A DNA stretch of 64,000 nt from Candidatus Cloacimonadota bacterium (GTDB lineage Bacteria > UBA4055). The translations under genes and the position numbers were made by a program. Under the pieces are notes generated by a model. The model worked only from the letters and a program-made list of their open reading frames with translations, made no database searches and had not been told where the DNA came from. Location: positions 1-64,000 of the forward strand of contig PDON01000068.1 of assembly GCA_002742935.1 (NCBI GenBank), read 5' to 3'. How positions within the stretch are numbered: the first letter of the stretch is position 1; each line of letters begins with the position of its first letter. Below are positions 47,101 to 56,104 of the stretch, one piece after another.

Positions 47101-48900
47101 AGAAATATTGTAACTATTACTATAAGGCTCTATTGTGTTAACAAGTTCAATAGCTCCATTTAAAAAATCATTAACAGGAATCTCTATTGCTCCATTTCCA
47201 CTACCATCTACAGAATCTCCATTTTCGTATCTACCAAAACCATCTAAACCTATTGTTTTAGTTGTATCTCCTCCTCCAACATTATAAGTTATGGTAATCT
47301 CACCATGATCATGACCATATCCAGTAGGGTTGTAGGTTACATTAAATGAAAATTCTTCATTTCCATCTAAAGTTATAGGGTCATTTGTTGTAGGAAATGG
47401 TGAATTACTACTAAGAGAATAATCAGTATTATTTAATTCAATAGATTTTATTTCTAAACCATAACCACCCGTGTTTTTTATCTTATAATTATAAGGATCT
47501 GAACTGTTATTCTCGACAACATAACCGAAATCATGTTCATCACTGCCTATAAGAGAAAATTCCGGAGCGGGCCCCACTATTGAAAACCTTGTATTTGGTA
47601 TATAGTTCATTGGAGTACCGCTTGCAACTCCTGAAACAGAGCCATCTGAACTAGAAGAAATAGTTTTACTATCTAATGCCTCACTTGACCAAAAGTGAGC
47701 TCCACCATTATTTGTGTTAGTCACATTCTCTTTAACTACAGTAACAAGAAGATTTTTATTTTTATTAATACTGTTTATCTCATAAGGGGTAGAGAGTTCA
47801 AACTTATACCAATAGGACTGATTTGATGGATCGTTGAATATTGTTGCAATACCATCGTAACTAAGGGTTCCAAGTTCTTTAAAATTTCCATTAGTAAAAG
47901 AGTCATCATCAATACTGTTTATGTACATCTTCACAGGAACATTTTCCCAATTAGCATCTCCACTGTATTGATAGAAAATCTTATTAATTTTATGACCTTC
48001 TACAAAATTTGTCATTCCATCTGTTTCATATATAGTCTGAATTTTTGAATTCTTAGATGTGTGAATAGGAAGGTTTTGTTCAGCCGTTATATACTGCTGA
48101 CCAAATTGGTACTGATTATTTGGAAGATTAATACCTTTACCTAAAAGGTTTATAACAGTTTGAGCTTTAGAACCCTGGTAGATAATTGTCAAAGTCTCAT
48201 TAAAAGATCCAGCAGATGTTGGAGCAAACTCAATTCTAAAATTATCTACTTCTCCGGGTTCCAAAGTTCCGATACCAATATCTTCACCTGGAGCATTAAC
48301 AAAATGGAACAGAGAACCATTCCTAAATTCAACACTTTCTATAGTTACATTTGAACTACCGGTATTCTTTATGGAAAAATCTAACCAGTCCTTTGAAGTT
48401 TTACCAACAACAACCTCGCCTGCATCCCACTCCGGTGTAGGTAGAGAAGTATTTCCTGAAAGAACCTCAATAGTTGAACTACCTGAAGCTACATAAGAAA
48501 GATTCAATGTAGTATTGTAAATAACAGCATCATTACCGTAAATCTTAAAAGAACAACTCACATCCATTTCATCTAAAGATGTTGAAAATTTTATTGGAAC
48601 AGAAAAAGGATGTGGTACATTACCTTGAATCCATACATCTGTCCAAACTACAGTATTATCATCAATTGAAAAACCAAAACCAAGAGCTGCAGTAGTGGAA
48701 TTATTCTCAATATGAGTACCTTCTGGAAATACAAGCTTTATCTCTTTCAGGAAATCATACTCTCCTAACGTTCCACCAAATTGAACAGTATTCAAAGTAG
48801 AGCCGTCTTTATGCTCATAGGTCGTTGGTGAAAAAGAAGCACTAGCACCAAAAACCTGCACCGTAAAAATAGTAATAAGAAGTAAAATAATTGACTTCAT
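44119..48900 (-). CDS. Large secreted surface protein with type IX sorting domain
   Basis: The protein has about 1593 residues. A signal peptide (KSIILLLITIFTVQVFG) is followed by an Ig-like region, two HYDIN-type (choice-of-anchor D) domains at about 155-255 and 460-560 with FSIKNTGSSNVTI and YKIKNTGGYGLEI, a PPC-like domain (585-690), a fibronectin III-like domain (700-790), a long beta-helix-like repeat passenger rich in Gly, Asn and Ser (800-1380) and a C-terminal type IX sorting domain starting LSQNYPNPFNN, ending MMFVK. It should be exported to the outer surface. ATG at 48900 after GGAGAG is preferred. Function may be adhesion or degradation; no enzyme motif is seen. Confidence 0.88.
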   Translation of the reverse strand: MKSIILLLITIFTVQVFGASASFSPTTYEHKDGSTLNTVQFGGTLGEYDFLKEIKLVFPEGTHIENNSTTAALGFGFSIDDNTVVWTDVWIQGNVPHPFSVPIKFSTSLDEMDVSCSFKIYGNDAVIYNTTLNLSYVASGSSTIEVLSGNTSLPTPEWDAGEVVVGKTSKDWLDFSIKNTGSSNVTIESVEFRNGSLFHFVNAPGEDIGIGTLEPGEVDNFRIEFAPTSAGSFNETLTIIYQGSKAQTVINLLGKGINLPNNQYQFGQQYITAEQNLPIHTSKNSKIQTIYETDGMTNFVEGHKINKIFYQYSGDANWENVPVKMYINSIDDDSFTNGNFKELGTLSYDGIATIFNDPSNQSYWYKFELSTPYEINSINKNKNLLVTVVKENVTNTNNGGAHFWSSEALDSKTISSSSDGSVSGVASGTPMNYIPNTRFSIVGPAPEFSLIGSDEHDFGYVVENNSSDPYNYKIKNTGGYGLEIKSIELNNTDYSLSSNSPFPTTNDPITLDGNEEFSFNVTYNPTGYGHDHGEITITYNVGGGDTTKTIGLDGFGRYENGDSVDGSGNGAIEIPVNDFLNGAIELVNTIEPYSNSYNISNDKDVVYSLTLTDSFLADISVQSEDGLSPLIGIYEGAANVGTNPISNVLNSYQNIDLNATTYYIVVDGNGTSSSASNYKEFNLNITIKVKDVPTGNLTPADGAVNVLPSNISFDWPSSPSADGYYISIWKGSSQPYTYVIENYKKQGDSQYTHNETLEKGIKYFWKVKPYNDTHGDSISGPSTDVWSFTTAQEEPEGPFYWGGSIDSDWNNPGNWYRESPSGDFAVSSIVPGVTDVIGFRGADFTISNNIVLDEDKIVKSIIFTFDYSKNLINLNGKTLKVVPSNTFSSGFSLANANFNGNGTFEIDLTNFANNSQYQSIDLVAPFYRPAKFDNGAKLKITVDSDAQTEFAVNLAFKVTTSSGQNGFLNGLHISGGDNVILTCTEKSTMPFVSNLNSIGNLIVDGENTKYIPINGMTFNTVSGTGALEAGGYTHNVEGSAFDINQFMKGTSTVNFTDEITLSNSYEFHIVNFKKNSIVENSISAEILNLGPGDNNNHPSLSVTGDVTATTVNSYSSNANDDGTGGFRIIEGNLLSGNINIYSGNLIVGGSTPDKGNITNSGNITIGNGASLGFCCDGKTATIGGNLINNNPTVNYFRQGDHKVIFTGNENSSITGGFKFHDLEFNKESDAVKITTDGVISYTGEIYYTSGYFVGGIRTTRLALSYDAQKLFKYTLPFETSVTITRYNGVPVPGGGDEAIENYVTVTSSSEVTPTDLKVYFHTDELTDGNAVNCLKAWEQSDGNLWVKLSGFTGNGTGYPQSPFFYWSKAGDLSSWSDTVVKYTASCTTSSSLPVAFDDENFYGSVDNSEGSVNLSWKTHSEEGLKGFIIWRSNLEFGDYKIVKTWKEDSSLATKNEGGFSTNDTDYTFIDHLDKSGTYYYKVEAYCSESDREFHKKTVKVDYEMEFEEGLSQNYPNPFNNVTSISFALNSSKVVNLSVYNIKGEMVAKLVDGAELSKGIHTYKFESANLSSGVYLYRLNLGKKVYTKRMMFVK

Positions 48901-49121
48901 AAAACTCTCCATCTATAATTTTATTTATAATCTAATCCCAAATATAACCAGCTCGAAAACATCCTGCTGTAAGTATAACAGCCTACTTACAAACCACCAA
49001 GCTAATATAATATAATTATTTTTCGCAAATTTAACAAATTAATTTATCCTAAATTGTTTACTTTATTTAAATATAATCATAATAAAATAGTAAAAGTGTT
49101 GTGGAGATCACAAAAATTAAA

Positions 49122-51668
49122 TTAAAAAACATATCCTATTGAAAAATGGATTTTGTAACGACCTTCATTCTCAACCCTATCCAGTTTTTTACCATAATAT
49201 AGAGTTATGGAACCAAAAGGTGAAATATATCCTATTCCCAAACCTGTTGAAGATTTTGGTTTTTTGAACATATAATCTCCTAAAGATCCTAGATCGTAGA
49301 AAGCTATGGTTTCAATATTAAAAAAAGTCTCCAATCTAAGCTCAAAATTGAGAAGCGAATAACTCATATCTGCAACAGCTTTTGAACCATTGGTTATAAA
49401 CTTGTTTTGACTATAACCTCTAACTGTAGAGAGCCCTCCCAAAAAAAACTTCTGATCGGTAGAAACCTTATCTTCAAATCTTGAATATATGTATCCATTT
49501 TTTAAAGATGTGGCAATTGTAAGCTTTTTGAAGGTGTAAAAATACCTGTTATCAAAAGTAATTTTAGTAAACTTATCATAATCTTCACTAAAATTTAGAG
49601 AATACTTAATCTCTACATTTCCGTAGTAACCAAACTTTGGTCTCATAATATTTGATCTTCTGTCCACAGTGGCAAAGACAGAGTATTCATTAAGGTAATT
49701 ATCGGTATCTGCATACACATTGGAATTTTTTTTTGAAAAAGAGGAGCCAAAACCTAGGGTAACAATATTAAATCCTCTGTAAACTGTTAAATTGACACCT
49801 GTTTCATAAAATCTCTCTTCTGTAGCTACCGGGTTATAATCTTCATAGAAGAGAGAAAACTTTCCCTTTATAAAGGTTCCAAAAAGATCTCTATCCTCAT
49901 AAAAGATTTGATAATACTCCTTTGAAGAGCTGTAGTAAAGATCTGTATAAAGAGCTCTATTTTTCCCCATAAAGTTTTTATCTCCAAATTTAAGATCGGC
50001 AGAAAATCTATTTTTGACCTCATAGTTACAACCAAACTCAAAAAAGTAGGGGTGCTTTTCACTAAGCTCAATAAAGAGATCTATTTTATCCAGTTTTGAG
50101 AGTAACCCCGGTGTTTTTATCTTTACATTATTAAATATAGTTGTTGATCTTAATTTTTTCTGGTTACTGTAAAGTCTTCTGAGGGAAAACAGAGAATCCT
50201 CTTCAAACTCCAATAATGAAATTAAGTATTTAGGGGAGGTTTTAAAGTTTCCAGTAAAAAAAACTTTTCCGTTTCTGACCTTACTCCCTCTCTCTATATT
50301 GAAGTTTAGTGTTGAACTCAAGCTGTCATAATTGTACTCTGCTTTAACATAGGGGTAACCTGTTTCAGAAATATATGTTGAAATTAAATTCCTGTCTTTA
50401 TCTGCAATATACTCAACATAGGCATCCCCCTTTTTAGAATAGATCTTCTTATAGAACCTGTTATCCTCTTCCAATCCATCTATTTTTATATTTGAAATCA
50501 TTGTTCTTTTACCGGGGAAAACATCAATTTCAATATTTGCACTCTTTTCGGAAAGGTCTCTTTTTATCAATATTCTATTATCAAAAAAACCTTTAGAATA
50601 TAGATAACCTGCTATTGAAGCGGAATCAAGCTCAAGTTGTAGAGAGGAGTAGTAGTTTTTACCAAAAAAAGGCTCATCACCCGAATGGGTTAAGCTTCTC
50701 AGCTTCTCCGTATCAATTCCTTCACTTTTTATTAAAAACTTATCTATAACTCTTCTTTCACCTTCATCTATATCATAAACAATATCTTTCTTATCTACTA
50801 GCCTGTTTTTAATATACACATCTTCAAATCCGTCAAGCTTGTACTTTTCTAAAAGTCTAAGCTTACCCCTTTTCATTCCATATCTTGTTCCGCTTTGAGC
50901 CAGTAAAGGTTCTACTGCATTGTTCAATGTAAAGTCATAGTAGTAATCCTTACCCTCATACTTAATATCAAAATCCTCCCCCTCGTCCACATCTATATAT
51001 ATATTTACCGAACCATTTACAAGGGTATCCCTAGATGAAACTTTTGAGGAGTAGAAACCCTTCTCCTTATAAAATATACCAATTGTTCTCACATCTTTTT
51101 TTAATCTATTTTCAGAAAATCTATTCATGGGAACAGGGTAGAGGGATCTAAAAAAGGAACTCATCATAAACTTTAATCTTATATCAGAAAATGCTTTATT
51201 ATTGTTTATAACAATGGAATTAATGGGGATTATATCATCTTTTTCTATCTCAATACTTAATGAGACATAGTTTTCAGAAATATTAATCTCTTTTATTCTT
51301 ACTGAAGGGTTTAAAAAACCTTCGCTTTTAAGAAACTCTGTTAACCTTTTCTCCTCCACTTTCAGCTTGGATCTATTATAAACTTGACCTGAGAAAAAAA
51401 CAATATTCTTTTTTATTGTTTCTTCCAACATAGGGTAGTTACCACTAACTTCTATATCAAAAATTATTGGAGAAAGTTTAATTTTACCTCTTTCGTCATA
51501 TCTGAAACGACCACTATTTTTTAGGTAGGAGTTAACCTTTACGGTATCGCCGTTAAAAAACTCCTCTGCTCTTTTTTCAATCAATCTGCCTTCTTCCAAA
51601 TAGTTAGAAGAAACTTCTCCTCTAACAGTTAATTGTAAAAAGAGTAGTAGTATAATCATACAAATCAT
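49122..51668 (-). CDS. BamA/TamA-type outer-membrane assembly protein
   Basis: The 848-residue protein has a signal peptide, several POTRA-like repeats in the first half (for example KLKVEEKRLTEFLKSEGFLNP and YSSLQLELDSASIAGYLYSKGFFD), and then a 16-strand-like barrel with FGYYGNVEIKYSLNFSEDYDKFT, KFFLGGLSTVRGYSQNKF and a final IHFSIGYVF that ends in Phe, as in Omp85 proteins. GLSTVRGY is the lid-lock VRGY motif of the family. It begins immediately after the stop codon of the TamB-like gene and is thus the TamA partner candidate. ATG at 51668 directly follows TAG. Confidence 0.88.
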   Translation of the reverse strand: MICMIILLLFLQLTVRGEVSSNYLEEGRLIEKRAEEFFNGDTVKVNSYLKNSGRFRYDERGKIKLSPIIFDIEVSGNYPMLEETIKKNIVFFSGQVYNRSKLKVEEKRLTEFLKSEGFLNPSVRIKEINISENYVSLSIEIEKDDIIPINSIVINNNKAFSDIRLKFMMSSFFRSLYPVPMNRFSENRLKKDVRTIGIFYKEKGFYSSKVSSRDTLVNGSVNIYIDVDEGEDFDIKYEGKDYYYDFTLNNAVEPLLAQSGTRYGMKRGKLRLLEKYKLDGFEDVYIKNRLVDKKDIVYDIDEGERRVIDKFLIKSEGIDTEKLRSLTHSGDEPFFGKNYYSSLQLELDSASIAGYLYSKGFFDNRILIKRDLSEKSANIEIDVFPGKRTMISNIKIDGLEEDNRFYKKIYSKKGDAYVEYIADKDRNLISTYISETGYPYVKAEYNYDSLSSTLNFNIERGSKVRNGKVFFTGNFKTSPKYLISLLEFEEDSLFSLRRLYSNQKKLRSTTIFNNVKIKTPGLLSKLDKIDLFIELSEKHPYFFEFGCNYEVKNRFSADLKFGDKNFMGKNRALYTDLYYSSSKEYYQIFYEDRDLFGTFIKGKFSLFYEDYNPVATEERFYETGVNLTVYRGFNIVTLGFGSSFSKKNSNVYADTDNYLNEYSVFATVDRRSNIMRPKFGYYGNVEIKYSLNFSEDYDKFTKITFDNRYFYTFKKLTIATSLKNGYIYSRFEDKVSTDQKFFLGGLSTVRGYSQNKFITNGSKAVADMSYSLLNFELRLETFFNIETIAFYDLGSLGDYMFKKPKSSTGLGIGYISPFGSITLYYGKKLDRVENEGRYKIHFSIGYVF

Positions 51669-54600
51669 CTATCTAAATTCCCATTTAAATCTCAAACCAC
51701 CGCCAAAGCCACCCTTTGTTTCTTTGTATCCTACAAGAGAAAGATGCTCCAAAATTCTATAGTGAGTAGCCGTAATATAGTTGTTTCCATCTTTATTGTT
51801 TTCCATTGTGTATAACAGTTTCAATCTTTCGGAAAGATTTTTACCAATGTTTAGGGAAATATCGCCATCATTTCCGGATTTTAATGAGAACTGATCCAAT
51901 CCTGTACTCCTCTTTATATCATCTCCGAAATTATTATTTATCATATTTATCAAAAGTGCTTCTGCTGAAATAGGGTCTCTGTTTCCATCACCCAAAGCTC
52001 CACTAATGGTCTTTCCCGTAAGAATAAGAGAGATAATATCGGAATCTTCAAGATATGGGTTTGATGTAAAACTAACCTCCATATTTTCAAGCTTACCATT
52101 TAATAAAAGATTGATTTCATATTCATTAATTTCCCCTTTTGCCAAGATATTTATATTTGGATCTGTCTTGTATGGGTTTAAAAGCTCTATATTTCCGTTT
52201 TTAATAATAAAATCCCTTTTTTGAAAATCAAATTTACCGTTGGGAATTTTTATATTACCATTTATAACGGGGGAAGAAGCTTTTCCTTTGATAGTTATAT
52301 CCGGCTCCAACTCCATAAAGGCAACATTATTATCAATAACCAGAGGCTTTCTGTAGGAAACACCTAAATTAAGCAGAACAGAATCTAGAATAGTATCCTC
52401 TTTTTTAGAAATAAAGGCTTGTTTAGGTTTACTCTGCATTAAAAGTGATAACACATCAAAGTCAATCTGTTGATAAAAAAGAGCATCAACAACCTCAATA
52501 TCTCCATTCAAGAAACATTTAACCCTGTCTAACTTGGCTTTAACTTCTCCATTTAAAGTTGTTGAAGCTGTTCCCGGTATCTCTATAGGTAAGGTGTTTA
52601 AACTAAGTGTCAAATCACCTTTTGGAAGCATATCATACATTTTACCCTTTCCTTTGACCAAAAAATTACCGGAACCTATATTTCCACCAAAGTTTTCAAA
52701 AAGAAAATCTTTTTCATCAATAGATATTCTGCCTCCAAAATTATCTACAAGTATATCTTGATTTTTAATATTTACAGTAAAATCTTCAATTAAGGCTTTT
52801 AGAGAGTATTTTTGCTCCTCTTCAGAAATCCTTGCAAAAAAGATTGAAGAAAGTTTTCCGCTTCTGACATCCAATTCATCAACTAAAGGGTTTATAGAGG
52901 CATGAGTAACCTCAATTTTACCATCAGCTGAAATTTTACTACTATCATACTCTGCACTAATGTTAATAGTATTTTCTTCTGTAAGATCTATAAAAACAGA
53001 GGTTTCTATTGAGTTTAAACCTTTGATCTCTGTATCTACAATACCATCTGCAACCGTTTCATTATCAAATAACCTTAGATATAGTTTATCGAGAGTAACT
53101 CCTCCCTCCATTTTTTCAATAGTATCAAGATTTCCTTTAAAATTAACACCTAAATCAAAATTACCAATGGAGTTTTCAAAACCAAAGTTTGCAAGATAGT
53201 TATCCAGTAAAAATTTATCTCTCGCAAAGTTTCCTTTAAAATTTTTACTTGCTAAATCTAAATCTAACCTGCCTTTGAGAGGTGAAGCCATATCAAGATT
53301 AAAATCACTCTTTTTTAGGTTAAATGTTAGAGCAACAGGATCAAAAGGAATTGAGTTTAAACTTAAAAAATCTAAAGCAACAGAACCTTTAACCTTTGGG
53401 TTTTCCAAATTTCCAAAACCTACTATATTTATATCGTTTTTAAAATCTAAATCAGCTATACTCTTCAAGAATGTTTTTTGGGGATCAAAGCTATTTTCCG
53501 TTTTAAATTCAAAATTAAAATCTTTACTGTCAGTAACAAAGAGATTAACAGAGTAGTTGAGTAGAGAATCAACATATATGCCTAAGTTATCAATAAAAAC
53601 AGAATCTCTATTGAACAGAACTTTACCATCAATTTTATTTAATGAGATATTATCTTTCTTTGGGTTTTTAAGAGCAAAGTTTAAACTGCCAAACCTGTTT
53701 TTAAGATCTCCTTTAACGGAACCTCCAAATAAAAGATTACCTCCAAAGCTATTGGCAAAATCTTTTATGTTAAGCTCACCTTTAAGATCCATAGAGAAAG
53801 CAGGGTTATTATCAATTGCCAAACCTTTCAAAACCTTAGTTTTACCTCTTAAAGAGATGAAAGATTGTTTGTTTTTTAAGGTAAGACTATCTATATAAAG
53901 AGAATCGGAGTTCTGATTTAGAGAAATATTTATATCTCCAATATTATACTCCTCAAACCCTAAACCCTTTCCTGTAAAGTCAACTTTAGATTTTAAAACA
54001 TCATTCTCTTTATTTATAGAGATGGTACTATTTATTCCCTCTGTTCTTAAATCCATACCAATGAGTTCAGAAATCTTTTGAAAATTTTTACTGTTAACAT
54101 CTAAATTAAGAGATATGTTTTTACCAAAAATATCACCTCTGCCTTCTATAGTTACATCTGTTCCCGGTAGATTAGCTTTTGAATTCTCTATTTTTAATAT
54201 CTCTTTTTCCAGAGTAAGAAGCCCTTTAAAACCAATGGAATCAATACTATTTTCAATATCAGAAACCGTAATATTGCTTTCTACACTACCTTTTAATGTT
54301 TGGGGTATAACTCCAACCCCATTTACAACAACACTACCCGATAAAATAGGGTCTGTCTTTTCTATCTCCACTCCACACTTCTCAGGAGAAAATCTATTTA
54401 ACTTTAAATCCAGATTGTAAGAGATATTTTCAAGATCAACATTAAAACTATTGTTTAAACCTTTAATAATGGTTTCCCCGACTACATCTATACTACCCTT
54501 ATCACTGTAGATACCACAATCATTAATGGTAAACACCTCTTTTTTAAGAGTAGATTTAAATTTTAAAGAATCCATACTATAGGTATCAAATCTTATATTT

Positions 54601-55484
54601 TTTACAGATGTAAAAATATTGCTGTTTAAATCTGTTTCACTTCCGAAGATTTTTATATCAGCGTTAAGCTTTCCGCCAATATTATTTGGCAAAAAGTATG
54701 ATAGCTCTGAAATATCCAAATAGGAGTTTATATTAATATCTAAATAGGGATCTTTAAATATATTTTTTACATTTCCATTTACAGATAGGGATTTTTTACT
54801 GTTTTTAAAATCAAGATTTAATAAAGCACTCTCTTTCTCCAATTGAGTGTTCAGATAAAGTTGATCAACATCTATACTTTTATCCCCACTGCCCAAAGTT
54901 GTTTTGTTTAGAAAAAGATCCATAGTTAGAGAAAGTGGTTTGGTTTTTCCCCTAAGTTTAATAGAAAGAGTATCAAGTGAAATATTTTGACCGCTAGCCA
55001 TATCCAAATAGTTAAGATCTAAATTCTCCAATCTAAACTTTTTCAGATCTATGTTAGGAAGATCTATCTCTTCATCATCATCTACAACTTCATCCTTTTC
55101 CTTGTTGGAAGAATCTATAATTTCTGTAAGATTTAGTATCCCCTCATTATTCATGATAGCATCAATGGTTGGAGATTTCACAATGAGACTGTCAACAACA
55201 ATTTCACCATAAAAAAGTGGTAAAGTGGAAAGATCAACTATAACCTTTTTAAGATCTATAATTCTCTTATTATTATCTTCAACAAAAAGGTTATCTACAA
55301 TAAATTTAAGATTTAGATATGATATATCAACATATTCCAAACTAACCTTTTTATTAAGGTTCTTATTTGCAATTAAAACAATCTTTTGCTGAATATACTC
55401 TAGCCTCAATAAATTGAGAACAATGAATAGGGAAATAGCAACTATTACTACTGTTCTAATAAATATTTTTTTAAGTTTTTTCAT
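51669..55484 (-). CDS. tamB: TamB-like translocation and assembly protein (DUF490)
   Basis: The protein has about 1271 residues. An N-terminal helix (about 8-27) anchors it in the inner membrane, and the rest is a beta-rich taco-like structure crossing the periplasm. The beginning has the AsmA-like VDISYLNLKFIVDNLFVEDN and the end the DUF490 pattern VDALFYQ..., GNIKIPNGKFDF, EINLLLNGKLENMEVSFTSNPYLEDSDIISLILTGK and ISLNIGKNLSERLKLLYTMENN. It and the following BamA-like gene form a TAM-type pair. ATG at 55484 is preferred to the TTG at 55517. Confidence 0.88.
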   Translation of the reverse strand: MKKLKKIFIRTVVIVAISLFIVLNLLRLEYIQQKIVLIANKNLNKKVSLEYVDISYLNLKFIVDNLFVEDNNKRIIDLKKVIVDLSTLPLFYGEIVVDSLIVKSPTIDAIMNNEGILNLTEIIDSSNKEKDEVVDDDEEIDLPNIDLKKFRLENLDLNYLDMASGQNISLDTLSIKLRGKTKPLSLTMDLFLNKTTLGSGDKSIDVDQLYLNTQLEKESALLNLDFKNSKKSLSVNGNVKNIFKDPYLDININSYLDISELSYFLPNNIGGKLNADIKIFGSETDLNSNIFTSVKNIRFDTYSMDSLKFKSTLKKEVFTINDCGIYSDKGSIDVVGETIIKGLNNSFNVDLENISYNLDLKLNRFSPEKCGVEIEKTDPILSGSVVVNGVGVIPQTLKGSVESNITVSDIENSIDSIGFKGLLTLEKEILKIENSKANLPGTDVTIEGRGDIFGKNISLNLDVNSKNFQKISELIGMDLRTEGINSTISINKENDVLKSKVDFTGKGLGFEEYNIGDINISLNQNSDSLYIDSLTLKNKQSFISLRGKTKVLKGLAIDNNPAFSMDLKGELNIKDFANSFGGNLLFGGSVKGDLKNRFGSLNFALKNPKKDNISLNKIDGKVLFNRDSVFIDNLGIYVDSLLNYSVNLFVTDSKDFNFEFKTENSFDPQKTFLKSIADLDFKNDINIVGFGNLENPKVKGSVALDFLSLNSIPFDPVALTFNLKKSDFNLDMASPLKGRLDLDLASKNFKGNFARDKFLLDNYLANFGFENSIGNFDLGVNFKGNLDTIEKMEGGVTLDKLYLRLFDNETVADGIVDTEIKGLNSIETSVFIDLTEENTINISAEYDSSKISADGKIEVTHASINPLVDELDVRSGKLSSIFFARISEEEQKYSLKALIEDFTVNIKNQDILVDNFGGRISIDEKDFLFENFGGNIGSGNFLVKGKGKMYDMLPKGDLTLSLNTLPIEIPGTASTTLNGEVKAKLDRVKCFLNGDIEVVDALFYQQIDFDVLSLLMQSKPKQAFISKKEDTILDSVLLNLGVSYRKPLVIDNNVAFMELEPDITIKGKASSPVINGNIKIPNGKFDFQKRDFIIKNGNIELLNPYKTDPNINILAKGEINEYEINLLLNGKLENMEVSFTSNPYLEDSDIISLILTGKTISGALGDGNRDPISAEALLINMINNNFGDDIKRSTGLDQFSLKSGNDGDISLNIGKNLSERLKLLYTMENNKDGNNYITATHYRILEHLSLVGYKETKGGFGGGLRFKWEFR

Positions 55485-56104
55485 AAGTTTAAAAATATCT
55501 CTAATAAGAAAGATCAATCTCTAATTTAATCTTTAGTTTAAATATCATAACTTGAGTTCAACATAAGTATTTATCTAATATTTAGCATAATAAATAGAAT
55601 GCTGAATACAACTTTATCGGTCAGTCCGGGAAAAGTTTTAAGATTTTTGTCAAAATCTATAAACTTTTTACGGTACTTCTTTTGTAGCCAAAAGAAACAA
55701 AAGCACAATTAGGGCTTTGTGCCCTGAAATCGCTTTAGATCCTTCTTTGGTGCGAAGATACATATTTTAATCGGTTATTATAAAATTGACTCCTATCGTA
55801 ATGTTATAACTGAAATCCTTAGTTTTAATTATAAGACATCCTATTGTTTTTATAATGTACTAGGGTTATCATAAATTTTAATAGCCCACAATATAAGCTA
55901 TCTACAAAAGTTTTTACAGTAAAAATATGATTAAGTTTAATATTTTCAAGATTATTATCTTAAATATTTTTAAAGAGAAAAGAATAGTTTTAGTAGTTGT
56001 TTTCCCATAAACTTTAAATAATTATACTTGACCAACTATGAGTGAAATATTATTTTTAATCTTGGTTTATTTGTTTTGATCACTAAAATAAGAATGGGAC
56101 GAAT
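55485..56104. other. Long intergenic region with hairpins and promoter
   Basis: No gene was found. Small perfect hairpins CTTTTG/CAAAAG (55679-55694) and AGGGC/GCCCT (55711-55725) lie in the part from 55640 to 55760. TTGACC at 56028-56033 and TATTTT at 56051-56056, 17 bases apart, probably form the promoter of the next gene. The remainder is featureless AT-rich sequence. Confidence 0.45.
56028..56056 (+). promoter_or_regulatory. Promoter of the four-gene membrane operon
   Basis: TTGACC and TATTTT are spaced by 17 bases and lie about 50 bases before the ATG at 56105. A GGGACG sequence between them and the gene may be the ribosome-binding site. Confidence 0.5.

Noticed and set aside
52006..54420. 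Several open frames on the plus strand opposite the TamB-like gene
   Set aside because: They lack ribosome-binding sites and family similarity and mirror the long tamB frame.
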